64,000 nucleotides of DNA, taken from Orychophragmus violaceus (Eukaryota > Streptophyta > Magnoliopsida > Brassicales > Brassicaceae). The stretch lies in the NCBI GenBank assembly GCA_030180135.1, contig CM058230.1, positions 56,534,080 to 56,598,079 on the forward strand, read 5' to 3'. The notes below the pieces were generated by a model that worked only from the letters and a program-made list of their open reading frames with translations, did not search any database and was not told the DNA's origin. Below, piece after piece: positions 10,659 through 22,243 of this stretch (position 1 is the first letter of the stretch; each line of letters begins with the position of its first letter). The translations under genes were made by a program, and so were the position numbers.

Positions 10659-11877
10659 TATCATATAACACTAGATATAGCTCAGAATTATACCTCATCT
10701 TAAATATCTTCGAATTGAAAGTTTAAGATCTATAACTCCCTAAATTGAAAGTTAACGAGCCCAACACACATAGATGTCAATTTGAATGGTTTATTTGGTA
10801 AACTGAATACTAAACCATCAAAACCCAATTGTTAACCGATTTTTTTACTTTGACTCAACCCAAATCATGTTTGGATACCCGATTTTAATACTCATCTCTT
10901 TGCCCATCTCTTTAAATCGAAATTGAGATATAAACCATAAACAAATCGTGAAATCCTTCACCTCCTCCAATTTCAGCTTGAAAATGAGTAATCTATCAGG
11001 TTGTTCCAGTGGATCTTAATCATCTGGTTTGTTTAGTTTATTTGGTTTATTTTGTAGATGATGATGTGTGTCTTGATCATCGTAGTAGTAGGAGCGATAT
11101 CTTCCGCCATTGGCTCATATTCAGCTCTCTCCAAGATCATTGAGAAATTGAGCAGCTGAACATAAATATTTTATTTTCATACAAAATCGTATTACCCATT
11201 TTGTCTTCTCGGGAATACCTTTATTTTTCTTCTCTTATAGCAAATTCATTCTTGCATTCACATTTTTTGTAATATTCTGAGTGATAATCTGCATCTTTAG
11301 ACTAGTTTTAAACAAATACATTAATGATAAATTTGATTAATAAATATTCTGCCTTAGCTATCAAAATCCAAATCGAAATCGTTCTCGACAATACATTAAT
11401 GATAAATCTTTCATTCTAAAACCCGTAACTACTCCTTCTACTCTATAGAATCATCTCTGAATTCATTTTACAACCATATCTCGGACTCTCTTTGCCTTGC
11501 CCACCGCGAGCGACCAGAGCCACCTTCCATTGCCCCCCTTCACTCTAGAGCTTCGATTATAGGTTTTGCAAATTGGGGATTTCTGGGTTTCAGGGTTCGT
11601 CAAAATTTGGGGTTTTAAGGGGCAATTAGAGATCATGGTTTTGAGTGAAATTGGGTCTTAAATGTGTTTTAATCCGGTTTAAAATGACCAATTAACGGTT
11701 AAAAATTTCTGACGAGAAGTAAACCGACTTAAACCCAAGGTCATGGAGGTTTCGGTTTCAAACTATTGTAGGTATAAATTTTTAACTTTCAATTTGAGGA
11801 GTTATAGATCTTAAACTTTCAATTCGAAGACATTTAAAGCAAGGTATAGTTATGAGCTATGTTTAGTGGTATATGAT
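10659..11877. mobile_element. Non-autonomous DNA element with about 110-bp terminal inverted repeats
   Basis: The first ~110 bp (ATCATATAACACTAGATATA...) reappear inverted at 11770-11877 with substitutions and small gaps; the core CTTCGAATTGAAAGTTTAAG is conserved in both arms. Long inverted repeats around unrelated genic-looking DNA suggest a Mutator-like (Pack-MULE type) element, but I found no convincing 9-bp target duplication. The interior contains a short possible reading frame (11058-11159) and a GC-richer stretch near 11500-11640. Confidence 0.5.
11058..11159 (+). CDS. Possible 33-residue peptide with a hydrophobic N-terminal half
   Basis: The frame starts MMMCVLIIVVVGAI and ends EKLSS. 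The N-terminal half is hydrophobic enough to be a membrane segment. It is preceded by a pyrimidine-rich stretch ending TTTTGTAG, which could be a splice acceptor. It lies between the inverted repeats of the 10659-11877 element and may be part of a captured gene. I do not recognise the family. At this length chance is a real possibility. Confidence 0.15.
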   Translation: MMMCVLIIVVVGAISSAIGSYSALSKIIEKLSS

Positions 11878-13989
11878 AGTTCTCGTAGAGAAATAGATCA
11901 TCAGCCCAAATAAAAAAAAAGGTGAAACATTATTTAATTAAATAATAATTATAAAAAAAATATTATATATATGGTTAATTAAAAAAATTGTTACAGGTAT
12001 TTGTATACTTAGAGCATCCCCAATGGTGATACCCATTGGGGTTCTTAAAAAAAAAAATTAATTTTTTTTTTTCAGATGCGAAAAAAAAAAATCAAAAAAA
12101 GGACCAATCACTATCTGACACGTGGCATGAACAGTCTAGAATCGGTCCTTATATAAGGATTTTAAGAGACTGGATGTTAACTATTGTGTGGGGTCCATGT
12201 AGGACCCACATAATATTTTATAATTTTTTTCCTAAGGATTCCACCTTAGAACCTCTGTTGCATTTGGTCTTAGGTCTTAATTGGTTCACATGCTATCTTC
12301 TGCAAAAGCTGCATTTGCAGATATTAGCAATTGTTACCATTTACCAACAATCACTTTAACCATTTTCTACCGCTTTAAACTGTTACATACCACTCTAAAT
12401 CAAAAATTGCTTTTCGTAAGTGTCTGCAGTAGTGGGCGATGGCAGGCGGTTGCAGAAGCTTATTTCTTCAAAATATAAAATAAATTATCTTAAAAATTAA
12501 TAAAAATTGAAAAAAATTGAAAAGATTCAAGAAATTTTTTATTCGTATATCAAATATTTTTATATTAATTTTTATTCTTAATATATATTATATTAATTAA
12601 AATATATATATAACTATTTATATAGTATATATAAAATGTTTTAACCCTCTTAAAATCTGTATATTTTAAAAAATTTGATATGCATAATATATATATATAT
12701 ATTAGTTAAAGTTATATGTGTGTTATAATTATTATATATATAATTGTTTTAAACCTCTTAAAATATCTATTTAATTAGTTATCTTGAATTGGTGGTTTAT
12801 ATTTTATCAAAATAATATGTTTTGGTGTTTTTAATTAAAATTTATCTATAGTTTAGTATTTTTTAAAACTATCGCAACAGCAAACGTTTGAAAACCAGTC
12901 AAAAATGTCCTACAAACACACTTACTTACAACTAATATAACAATCGTGCAAAACGCTCATTAACACTAAAAACTGTAACCGTCTGTTTCCACAAACACCT
13001 GCAATTACAGCCGCAACGAATGAACCAGTCGAACCCGTAATCGATCTTAGGCAAATCAGTTAGTGCCGTCCTAACTTAATTTTTAGCATCTTATGCCGCT
13101 TTAGAGGTGTTAAAGACTGATATTATAAAGGTAACACTAATATTTATGTCGAAGTAAAATAATTTTTTGATTTTTATTAAGAGATAAAAATTCAATGAAA
13201 AGCATAAGCATGAAAGAAAAAGAGATTTAAATTATAAAAAAAAAACAAAGATTAATTTGATTTAATAAAATACTATTGAAAAGATGTTAATATGGTCGGT
13301 TAACTTTTTCAAATCTTTTATAGATATCAATTGGTATTACTCTAAAATTAAATCCGAAGAACAGATTTACAAAACTAATTAAAATTTACAGCTTTGGAGA
13401 CCAATTTTTTATAAAACTTGTAAATTCTATATAAAATTTTAAATCAACTAAAATATAAACAAATTAATGCTTTGACTTAGACCCGGTTAAACCAAACCGA
13501 GTTGTCTTTTAGTTGATTTCTTAACCCAAGATTGGAAAATGCATCATTTGAAATTTAGTAAAATAATGTTGACTAAGCAATTGACCAGGGTGGTGGAAAT
13601 CCGCCTAACATAACAATCGACAAAGCAGAGCTAAAATCTTGCTACCTCCTTGAATCAAAGAATATGCATAGCTTTTGCTATGTTGATAGATCCATTTAGG
13701 CTATAAGACAGGTATATTACATAATCAACCATCCATAAAATCTATCAAATTGGCTCACAAACTTTTTATTGTCTTTTAATAATTAACCATAAGAAAAACA
13801 AAAAACTAATTGGTAAATATTAAATTATCCAACAAATTGAGAAGAACCCAAGTTTGATTCTCCTCATTTCTTTTCTGTCTCCCTGAATTAATTCATATCT
13901 TTTCGCTACCTCAAACTCAGACACCAACTTGCCTTTGGGTGTTCTGATGAGGTAGAAGAACAGCTTAAGGTGTTTCCATCATTATCTTC
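11878..13989. other. AT-rich intergenic DNA, no gene seen
   Basis: A 9-bp perfect hairpin CCCCAATGG/CCATTGGGG at 12018-12041, next to GAGCATCCCC, resembles the end of a miniature DNA transposon, but I could not find its partner. Purine- or pyrimidine-biased GGTTGCAG-like sequence around 12430-12465 and 12860-13040 may be hAT-type MITE debris. The last ~100 bp before 13990 are probably the 3' untranslated region of the MBR-like gene. Confidence 0.5.
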
Positions 13990-16132
13990 TTAGCTTCTCT
14001 GAGTGTTTAACCCTGTTGTTTTGCAGATTGGGCAAAGATTCTTCTGCTTCAGCCATTCTTTGATGCATTGGCTATGGAACTCATGCCCACATTCCAGCAT
14101 TCCCATTTCTTCTCCTTCATTATATTCCTCCTGCAGTAATTGCCACCAAGTTTAAAGCCAACATGTCATCATAATTAGTAAGATATGATGTTGTTACCTG
14201 ACATATACAGCATGGCTCTACTTCTTGTGGAGACCTGGTGCCACTGTTGTATTTCCGTTGCTTCAATCGGTTTGATATGGTTTCCTCATTCACACCGGTA
14301 CAAACATCTCCAATCCGCTCTTCTAGAGACAACAACTCCTGCAGATTTGATACTCAGCTGTTAGTATCATGAGGTAAATAAATGATATAATGGCTTTACC
14401 TCATATGTCATGTTGTCAACATCAAGCCGCATGTCTCTGTATCGGTCATGAGTATCTGCACCTCGCCTCATCGACTGATTGAGAAGCATAACATCCTGAA
14501 TGAATCAGCACAAAAACCATTAAGGTATATCTAAGGTTTGTTTTTCATCTAACAAAATAGAAAACGGTACCTCCAAACGCAAGTTCCCTGTCCTACGCAT
14601 TTGATCCAAGGCATTGCGGAACTGTTTCAAAAGAGAAACACAGTGTCAGTTTTACAATGGAGATGAAACCCACAAGGTAACACTAATATTTCTGTAAAAC
14701 TAACCTCAGATGCCGCCAGTCTGCTTCTTCCTCGACTTGTGGATGCCAAGCCTCGTAAAGAATGAGGAACGCCAATTGCAGTTTGCCCTTGTCTTGGTAC
14801 TGCTCTCGAGTAAGCTCGATTATGCACATGCTGATCAGGAGAGAAAGGAGGGACCGGGGAACGAGCAGCTCTTTGGTTTGTAGCAAGGGAAGAAAGCAAC
14901 GACCTACTTAAGTGTTCAGACAATCTTCTTTGATTATGTGGCGAGTGATTCTGGCAAGGAAGCCAGGTTGGACTCGATGGTGATGGCTGAACACTTGTTC
15001 TGGATGAAGACGATGCAACGTGTCCAGGACCACTTGCATTTCTGCTAATATGACCGTGGGCCAGGTTGCTCAGTTCATGAGGTGAAACAAACAAGGGGTT
15101 TGCTAGCATGTTGCTTCTTTGTATGGCTTCACCTCTATGAATGACATTTCTGTCAACGGGAACACCAGAAACCGATGATCCATCCGCCTCCACTGGGCTC
15201 CCACTCCATTGAAACGGTGGTATCATATTTCTTGAAACAGGGGACACACTAGCAGCAGAAGCATTTGGGGTCAGAGGAGTAAAATTGCCAAAAGCATGTC
15301 TATATCTTAAGTCGATCAGCTGTTGATCTACTGGTGGTAGATATCCTGAGCTCAAGGATGGAGCAACCGGTAGCCCGATAACACTTCCCGCAGAAAAGAC
15401 AGCTGGGCTCACAATTTCTTGTTGAGGAGTGGGATTAACCAGGACAGAGAAGTTTCTGCTGGAGCTCTCTGTGATGGCAGGAGCAGACAGATTTGGAACT
15501 GTGCAAGGGATCAATCCCCTTGGACCATTGTTAAGAGGTATGTTCAAATCATTATTTGCTGGGCTATAAAACGAAGGACCTGAGACCGAAGAACTGCTCT
15601 CTCCACGGTGAAACTCATGGAAAGCTCCGCTTGAGGACTGGCCAATGCCAGCCTCAAGAGCTTTTCTTTTACAGGATGCACGTCGTACGTCTACAGATCT
15701 AGCACTGTTCTCTGGTAAAAGACCAGACCCAAGTCCGTTAACCTGAACAAGACCAGGATTCATATCCTCATTATATTCTGCATTCAGATTGACATTGCGA
15801 ACAACTCGGTTTCCACTAGACGGTTGCATAAACAGAGGGTTTATTCCCATCCATTGCTCATTGTGACTAGCGGCTTCGTTCTTCGTACCACTAGAGCTAG
15901 CCTCACCAAGGCTAAACCTGTGTAAGTCACGTTGCTCATGATACGCCGAGTTTGGAAAAGTAGTATTTGTTTCAGCAGATGAAAGCAAATAATTCTGCAG
16001 ATCATTATCACCGATATTGTGAAGACTCTCCCATCGGATCTGCTGATCCACCACAGCATTACTAGATGTAGAACCATGCTCAAAGTTCAAGGCCTCTGAT
16101 AAAGAACCCATACTGGCCCTCTCTCCCTGCAT
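13990..16132 (-). CDS. MBR1-like: MBR1/MBR2-like RING-H2 E3 ubiquitin ligase (5 coding exons, 618 residues)
   Basis: Minus-strand coding exons: 14705-16132, 14571-14621, 14400-14495, 14198-14338, 13990-14130, all with GT..AG introns in phase 0. The start is the ATG of MQGERASMG, which fits this family; an upstream in-frame extension crosses a splice acceptor. The long N-terminal region is low-complexity and Ser/Pro/Asn-rich. The C-terminus has the conserved stretch LDQMRRTGNLRLEDVM, then RLDVDNMTYEELLSLEERIG, then a RING-H2 finger (C-x2-C in CCIC, CGHEFH, C, final CPIC), with all zinc ligands present. Arabidopsis MBR1/MBR2 ubiquitinate MED25 and promote flowering (family knowledge; function here inferred). 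It is the only complete host gene seen. MBR1 versus MBR2 orthology is uncertain. Confidence 0.9.
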
Positions 16133-17040
16133 CGTAGCCTTTGTCACTTGATAATTCAGGAGATTCTCACCACTTTCCGCAATGTAGCCAATGCTGAAAA
16201 CTACAACAAAAAGGAAACATTTTTTAGCAACAAAGACAGAAAAAGAAGCTTTACATATCGTCAAAAAACAAGCACTCAGTTAAAAACAGTTCCCGGTAAG
16301 CCAATGGTGATTCCAAACTAACGTACACAAGGGGTTCTCAACTAAGCAATTCAGGATGCAAGTAAAAGTGGAAACTCAATTCAATTTTCAACCTTGTTTA
16401 CTTGGTAGTCAGATACAAAAGCTGCATTACCTATTTAACAGGTGAACTTCAAAATCAAACAGTGTACAGAGGGAAAAAACCAGACAAAAATCTCAACTTT
16501 CAAATCTCAATACAAACATACGTATTCAAAAGCCAGGACAAGTAAGCACCAACAGCTTGAATGTATTTAGATGAACAAAATTCACAATAAGAAAATTAAT
16601 ATATCACATAAAAAGAGGAAGATAACCAAACACTTTTTAGCAAAAATAATAATAATAATAATAACCAAACACTGAAACAGGTTCCTGAAGACAGAGATCC
16701 AGTCTAGAAACCCATTGCAAAGAAACTAAATTTTTTATTCCAAAACCTGAATAATCAAGTTCTTAGGGCGAACACACACAAACCCACCAATTACGATCGA
16801 GTTTGAAGAAACCCACAAACCAGAAAACAAAAAATATATCAAAGAAGATCGATCTGAGAAGGTTTGGTGGGAGAAAGAAACGCTTAGATTCTTCAACAAA
16901 CACATTCAAAGAGGAAACCGATTGCGGAGAAAAGAGGAAAAGAGAAGAAAACAAACCACTTTTTTAGCAGAGATGATGATGGGAATGAGGAAAGCTAAGC
17001 GAAACCAAATGGGAATAGAATCAGGAGATTATTAGGAAGA
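16133..17040 (-). other. 5' untranslated region of the MBR-like gene with a leader intron
   Basis: The first coding exon extends upstream to 16193, where TTTTCAG forms an acceptor. A matching donor GTG|GTTTGT lies at 16956/16957, giving a 763-bp intron (16194-16956). The non-coding first exon runs from 16957 to roughly 17040. Transcript ends are inferred, not seen. Confidence 0.55.
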
Positions 17041-17970
17041 GAGAATAGTATATGTATAATTCACATTTAACCATAGACAATATTATGATTACTATATTCA
17101 AATTTTAAAACTTTGACAAAATAACAACAACAAAAGGAAATTGTTTTTTTAAGAAAAATGGAAATTGATTTAAGAGCAAAAAAGTCAATCAAAAGAGCAG
17201 TTTCCAAAGACAGAACTGAATTGAATTGAATAGCAATGTTTCAAAAGAAGAGAGGTATGAATCACACAACACGAAAGAAACTATAGTAATATATCTATGT
17301 GTATATTTTTGATGTGAAGGAAAAGCAAGTTGGGCAAATTAAGAGGAGAGAAGTTATCTTTTCTCCCTTCTTCTCCCTGTCCAACCAAACCAAAGGCACT
17401 CTCTTCTTTTTTTTTTTTTACTTTTTCTTTAAAAAAATTACTTGTTTTATAAAAATGTAATTATTTACAGTTGAACCGAATCCAAAGCTAATTGTGATAC
17501 TAAACCAATTGTCAAAGTTGGCGATATTTAGTATAAATCTATATGAGAAAGTATGTCTTATCAATCTACTCTTTTAATAGTATAGAGCAATGTTCGAATA
17601 CTCGCTAGGCGCTAGTCGAGCGGTCGGGTTGAACCTAGCGCCTAGCGAATAAATCAGGGATTAAGCGGGGATTACGCGGAACCGAAATTTAGGAGTTTTT
17701 TAATATCAAGATGCACTTATATACAAAAAATGTTATACTAATAAGTTAACGTTGCCAGACGGTTTAAGAGCACTATTATTGCGTTGAGTTCTTGGGTTCG
17801 GGGCGTAAGGGTGCAAACTTTCATATTTTTCATTGTTTTCATCATTTTTAGTGTTATTTCTTCTCATTTCTTCTCAATTTGTCTATATCTCCAACATATA
17901 TCTCGATTTCCAGTCTTAAACACAAAAAAAAAAATCAAAGATCCGATTTTTCATCCGCATATGTCCACCT
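17041..17970. other. Promoter/intergenic region upstream of the MBR-like gene
   Basis: No gene is visible. A perfect 12-bp inverted repeat CGCTAGGCGCTA / TAGCGCCTAGCG lies at 17603-17614 and 17636-17647, typical of short repeat debris. Copia element A starts at 17976, less than 1 kb from the likely transcription start of the MBR-like gene. Confidence 0.5.
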
Positions 17971-17975
17971 CGCGG

Positions 17976-18655
17976 TGTTGGGAATGTCCTGAAATCTATT
18001 GTACTTACTCCAAGTAAAAGTCGTATTGTCAAGATGAGACAATCATATGACACTAGGTAGTCCTAATGCTTTGCTAGAAGCCACTTATGATCAATGAGTT
18101 GAGAACTCATTGCTAGTGTTATATGATCCTACAGGGTCACACACCTAAGCAAACTGGACGTTAAAGACGAGTTTGATCATTAATGTAATGATCTAGTGAA
18201 TGCATATTTGATATGCATTCGATATCAATATCCTGGGGCAGTGTCGATCGACACAAAGAGTGTGTCGATCGATGCAACTCGCGGATTACCAGATTAATTC
18301 GGTTTAATCGTTGGTTAATTCCGTTATGGTTTAAGTCGACATATATAAGATATATGGTCGACCTAAACTGAATCTAACCTAATTCACAGCCACCAGAAAA
18401 GAAACAGAAACCTCTTGAGAGATCTGATCTCTAAAGGCACTAGCATCCCTTCTGTTCAGTTTGTGTGCGTGTGGATACCAGTAGAGGCGCAGCATTTGAG
18501 GCGCTCTAGATCTCGATTATCTGCAAATCTTCCGCTGCTAATCACCAGGTAATTCTGAGATCCTAATGATTCAATTACATGAACCCTAGATCCTAGGCTT
18601 GGAATTTATACCTAGGGTTGCCTAATTGGATTAGGATCTGCTAGAAATTCCTTCA
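17976..18655 (+). repeat. 5' LTR of copia A, with TATA box and splice donor
   Basis: Starts TGTTGGG and ends TTCA. Contains a palindromic cassette (18241-18275), TATATAA (18342-18348), and the donor CAG|GTAATT (intron would start at 18549) shortly after CTTCCGCTGC. The donor is conserved in position in all related LTRs in the window. Confidence 0.95.
18241..18275 (+). repeat. Paired-palindrome cassette, 5' LTR of A
   Basis: GTGTCGATCGACAC, 7 bp (AAAGAGT), GTGTCGATCGATGC. Palindrome centres are 21 bp apart. It lies 67 bp upstream of the TATA box. Confidence 0.9.
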
Positions 18656-19823
18656 GTGGTATCAGAGCTTTAGGGTTCCATTGAATCTGTAGCATGTTGA
18701 TTAGATTGGTTGAATCTGGATCTCTGTATGATTGATACAAGCATGCTAAAACTCGTTTTGATCAAAGTAACCTAGTTTTGGGTTTTGTTCGAAAAACGTT
18801 TTAGGGTTTTTCGCATGGTGTCGATCGATGCCAAACCGGCATCGATCGACACAGGGCAAAAACCCGAATAAAATTTAGGGTTTTTCGCATGGTGTCGATC
18901 GATGTCAATCCGGCGTCGATCGACACAGGGCGAAAACCCGAATAAAACTTATGTTTCGCCTAGTGTCGATCGACACAAGAGTTGTGTCGGTCGACACAAA
19001 CCTCGCGAGATTGATGAATCGGTTCAATTGGATTGGACCGGTTATCGAGCTTGGTTAATGATGGTTAAACGCTAAGAATGGTTTATTGTGATTGGGTTGG
19101 TATCGACCGATGCTAATGTAGCATCGATCGACACTGACCGGTACTCAAAACCGGATCAATTGGATTGATCGGTTATCGCAGATTGGTTTTGGTTAATCAG
19201 CATCGATCGACACTAAAGTAGTGTCGGTCGACACAAGATTCGATGGTTTAGGTTATGGAACCTGAAACCACATAACCAAACCAAGACAAATCATTTAATT
19301 AGAAGAATTAAAACATAATAAAACCGAACGTTTTAAATGGTTTCGTTCCTCAACCAAATATCAAGTGATACTTGATGTCTTTCCAATCTTGTCAACTGTC
19401 AAGACCCATTTAATTGTGCGATAGACTTTCAGTGCAAGATGTCCACAATTTCAAGAGTAAGACAGAGGTAATCGTGTTGATGGACTTGCAGTACAAGACA
19501 TCGACAATTACATGACTTAAGAGATTGGTTTACTTGACTGGGCCATCAAAATCGTTTTGGGCTCAGAGACATCAGGTGGATTGGACATAAGATGTCAATC
19601 CACAACCAAGAGTTATATTGGATATAACTAGCAAATTTGTTGCTTACCTAGATAGCTAAAATTTGGGTGATAGCCAGTGGCTCACTCAAGTTTAGTGAAG
19701 TATGGGTCTTGGATCATTATATTCATCTGAGGAAACATTGTTTGAATATAATGCGAGTTTTCTTAAATTGTTAAGACTTCTCATTTCTTGAAAATCATAA
19801 CTAAAACCTCCCTTGTTTTTCAG
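18549..19823 (+). other. Predicted leader intron of copia A (LTR donor to gag acceptor)
   Basis: Donor CAG|GTAATT in the LTR; acceptor TTTTTCAG|CT directly before the gag ATG at 19826; branch-point-like AACTAAAACC about 25 nt before the acceptor. The 1,275-nt intron would remove the end of the LTR, the primer-binding site and all five leader cassettes. The same signals recur in B, D and F. Confidence 0.6.
18818..19234 (+). repeat. Array of five paired-palindrome cassettes in leader of A
   Basis: Cassettes at 18818-18852, 18892-18926, 18963-18997, 19100-19134 and 19200-19234. Each is exactly 14+7+14 bp. The 14-mers vary around GTGTCGATCGACAC / GCATCGATCGACAC, and in the first cassette the second 14-mer is the exact reverse complement of the first. 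Spacer sequences differ (CAAACCG, CAATCCG, AAGAGTT, TAATGTA, TAAAGTA). They lie between the primer-binding site and gag. Confidence 0.92.
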
Positions 19824-19825
19824 CT

Positions 19826-20704
19826 ATGTCTAGCACAAACCATCGTAACAATGTCTCCCTGCGATCCGTCCTTGAGAAGGACAAGTTAAATGGATCCAAC
19901 TTTCTTGAATGGTATCGGAACTTGAGAATTGTTCTCAAACAGGAGAAAAATGACTATGTCCTTGAGAAAGTTCTCCCCAGAAAGTACCGAGCCAATGCCT
20001 GGCAGTCAGATAAGGATGCTTGGGATAAGCATTCTAATGATGCGGTGGATGTGAGTTGTCTCATGTTGGCTACCATGAACTCGGAATTGCAGAAACAATA
20101 TGAGTACGTGGAGTCGCCAATACAGATGATCACTGGCCTGAAAAGTATGTTTCAGGAGCATGCACGAACTCAGAGATACCAGACGGTTAGGTCTCTGATT
20201 GAGTGCAAGCTACCAAAGGGCGAACCAGTTAGTCCTCATGTCATTAAGATGATGGGTTATATTGATAACCTGGGGAAACTGGATTGTCCCATTAGCCAAG
20301 AGTTGGCTACTGACATCATTCTACAGTCACTGTCGTCAAGCTATGATCAATTTGTTATGAACTATAACATGAACAACTTGACGAAGACGTTGACTGAATT
20401 GCATGGGATGCTTAAGACTGCTGAACCTAACATCAAGAAGGACACCCCAGATGTCCTTATGGTACAAAAGGGTAAGAAGTTTAAGAAACTTGGTAAGAAC
20501 AAAGGTGATGGCAAGACGAGATCGATTGTGAATCCAATCGAGTCTGGCCATGCTCCTAAGGTTAAAACCAGTCCTTCTGAAGATGTTAAGTGCCGTTATT
20601 GTAATGGTTATGGGCATTTGAAAAGAAACTGCAATAAATTCTTGGAAGATTATGAGAAGCTGAAGAAGACGTACGAGACTTCTTCTTCAGGTATTATGTT
20701 ATAG
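19826..20704 (+). CDS. gag: Copia gag polyprotein of element A (truncated after the zinc knuckle)
   Basis: A 292-residue frame with the copia gag (UBN2-type) domain over about residues 15-215 and a CCHC zinc knuckle CRYCNGYGHLKRNC near residues 254-267. In F the frame continues into protease; here a frame shift after SSSGI ends it before the Asp-Thr-Gly active site. A gag of this kind could still form particles and bind RNA. It follows the predicted leader intron acceptor by 2 nt. Confidence 0.85.
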   Translation: MSSTNHRNNVSLRSVLEKDKLNGSNFLEWYRNLRIVLKQEKNDYVLEKVLPRKYRANAWQSDKDAWDKHSNDAVDVSCLMLATMNSELQKQYEYVESPIQMITGLKSMFQEHARTQRYQTVRSLIECKLPKGEPVSPHVIKMMGYIDNLGKLDCPISQELATDIILQSLSSSYDQFVMNYNMNNLTKTLTELHGMLKTAEPNIKKDTPDVLMVQKGKKFKKLGKNKGDGKTRSIVNPIESGHAPKVKTSPSEDVKCRYCNGYGHLKRNCNKFLEDYEKLKKTYETSSSGIML

Positions 20705-21296
20705 AAGTAAATGTTACTTCTTATAGTCCTACTTATTGGGTATTAGATACCAGCTGTGGTACTCATATTTTGTGAAAATGTGCAGGGCATGAGCAAAAGT
20801 AGGACTATGGAGAAAGGACAAGTGGACCTATGAGTGGGAATGGAGCAAGAGTTGTTGCATTAACCGTAGGAGTATTTCATTTGTTTTTCCTTTTATGGCA
20901 TGTTTTGAACTTAAAACTGCTACTATGTACCTGCTATGAGCAGAAAGATTATTTCTATTCATTGTTTGGATATGGAAGGATATCAGTTTTCAAGTTAAGA
21001 ATAAGTGTTATTCATTTGATTACAGTGGTATACTTTATAGTAGCAATCCATTAGAGAATGGATTTTATGTTCTAAACCAGAATGTGCCTAACTATAACAT
21101 TAATACCAAGAGATTCAAGTCAAATGATACGAGTCAAACTTCTCTCTGGCATTGTCGTTTTGGGCTACATAAATGAGAAATAGATTCAGAAGCTCCATAG
21201 TGATGGGCTTTTGGGCTCATCTGATTGAGAATCATAATGAGTAAAGTGGATCTTGTTTATTAAGTAAAACGACAAATGCTCCTTTCAACAGAGGTA

Positions 21297-21331
21297 GTGT
21301 CGATCGACACAAACGGTGCGTCGGTCGATAC
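21297..21331 (+). repeat. Paired-palindrome cassette inserted in integrase region of A
   Basis: GTGTCGATCGACAC, 7 bp, GCGTCGGTCGATAC, followed by GTTGCGAAC. In B the equivalent site reads CCTTTCAACAAACCGACTGAAAGGGCC without it; here roughly 50 bp replace AAACCGAC-like sequence. Confidence 0.85.
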
Positions 21332-22208
21332 AGGTTGCGAACGATCAAAATGAAAGGGCCAGGGGCTTATTGGGCTTTATACATACGGATGTATATGGAC
21401 CGATGAGAACTAGTGCTAGAAGAAAATTTCAGTACTTCATTACCTTTACTGATATTTTCAGAAGGTACGGTTATGCCCTATTTATAAGGCATAAGTCAGA
21501 ATCTTTGAAAAGTTCAAAGAGTTCCAAAATGAAGTACATAATCAATTTGGCAAAGGTATTAAACCTCTACGATGAGATCATGGAGGTGAATACTTAGGTC
21601 AAGAATTTAGTGATCATCTAAGAGATTGTGAAAGTGTTTCACAATTCACTCCTCCTGTATCAGACTTTATTAGATATGGTTCGATCAATGATGAGTCACT
21701 TAGATCTTCCATTATCCTTCTAAGAATACGCTCTAGAAATGTCTGAGTTTACTTTAAATAGAGTTCCATCAAAATCAGTTACAGAGATACCACATGAGAT
21801 GTGGGATGTAAATGTTTCTGATTTATCCATCATGGAGATTTGGAGTTGCGAGACTTATATAAAACGTTTAATCTCTGATAAGTTCACACCCAAATCTGAT
21901 AAGTGCTACTTCATTGGTTGTCCTAACAAAACCAAGGCATGTTACTTTTACAACCAGTTCGAGAACAAATTGTTTGTTGCTCGGAACTATGTTTTCTTGA
22001 GAAAGACTTTCTTTCCAAGAAGAACAGTGGGAGTAAAAGTACAACTCGAAGAAATTCGAAAATCACAGAAGACTGCTCAACCTGATGAGGAAGAGCAGCA
22101 GTTGGATCTACAAAGAGTTGTAGAACCTGCACATGTGGTGCCTAGAGTTTATAAAGGATATGGTGAATGTATATTCGATATACATTTAAATGGCGAGTTT
22201 CTGAAGAA

Positions 22209-22243
22209 GTGTCGATCGACACAAAAGTTGCATCGATCGACAC
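22209..22243 (+). repeat. Paired-palindrome cassette within an LTR-like block in pol of A
   Basis: GTGTCGATCGACAC, 7 bp, GCATCGATCGACAC, then ATCGCGAACC. The surrounding 22140-22365 also resembles LTR sequence: a TATATTCGATATACA hairpin before it, and GGTTTAAT..TTGGTTAATTAGG..GTGGT after it. Confidence 0.8.

Noticed and set aside
12036..12478. Open frames of 107 and 65 codons
   Set aside because: Low-complexity Lys/Asn/Phe-rich start, no domain, and located in probable MITE sequence.
16133..16264. Longer start for the MBR-like protein (MTICKASF...)
   Set aside because: The extension crosses a good splice acceptor (TTTTCAG at 16194-16200) and the family starts at MQG.
18818..19234. CRISPR-like array
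   Set aside because: Plant DNA; the repeats are hairpin cassettes with irregular distances (74, 71, 137, 100 bp) and no spacer structure or cas genes.
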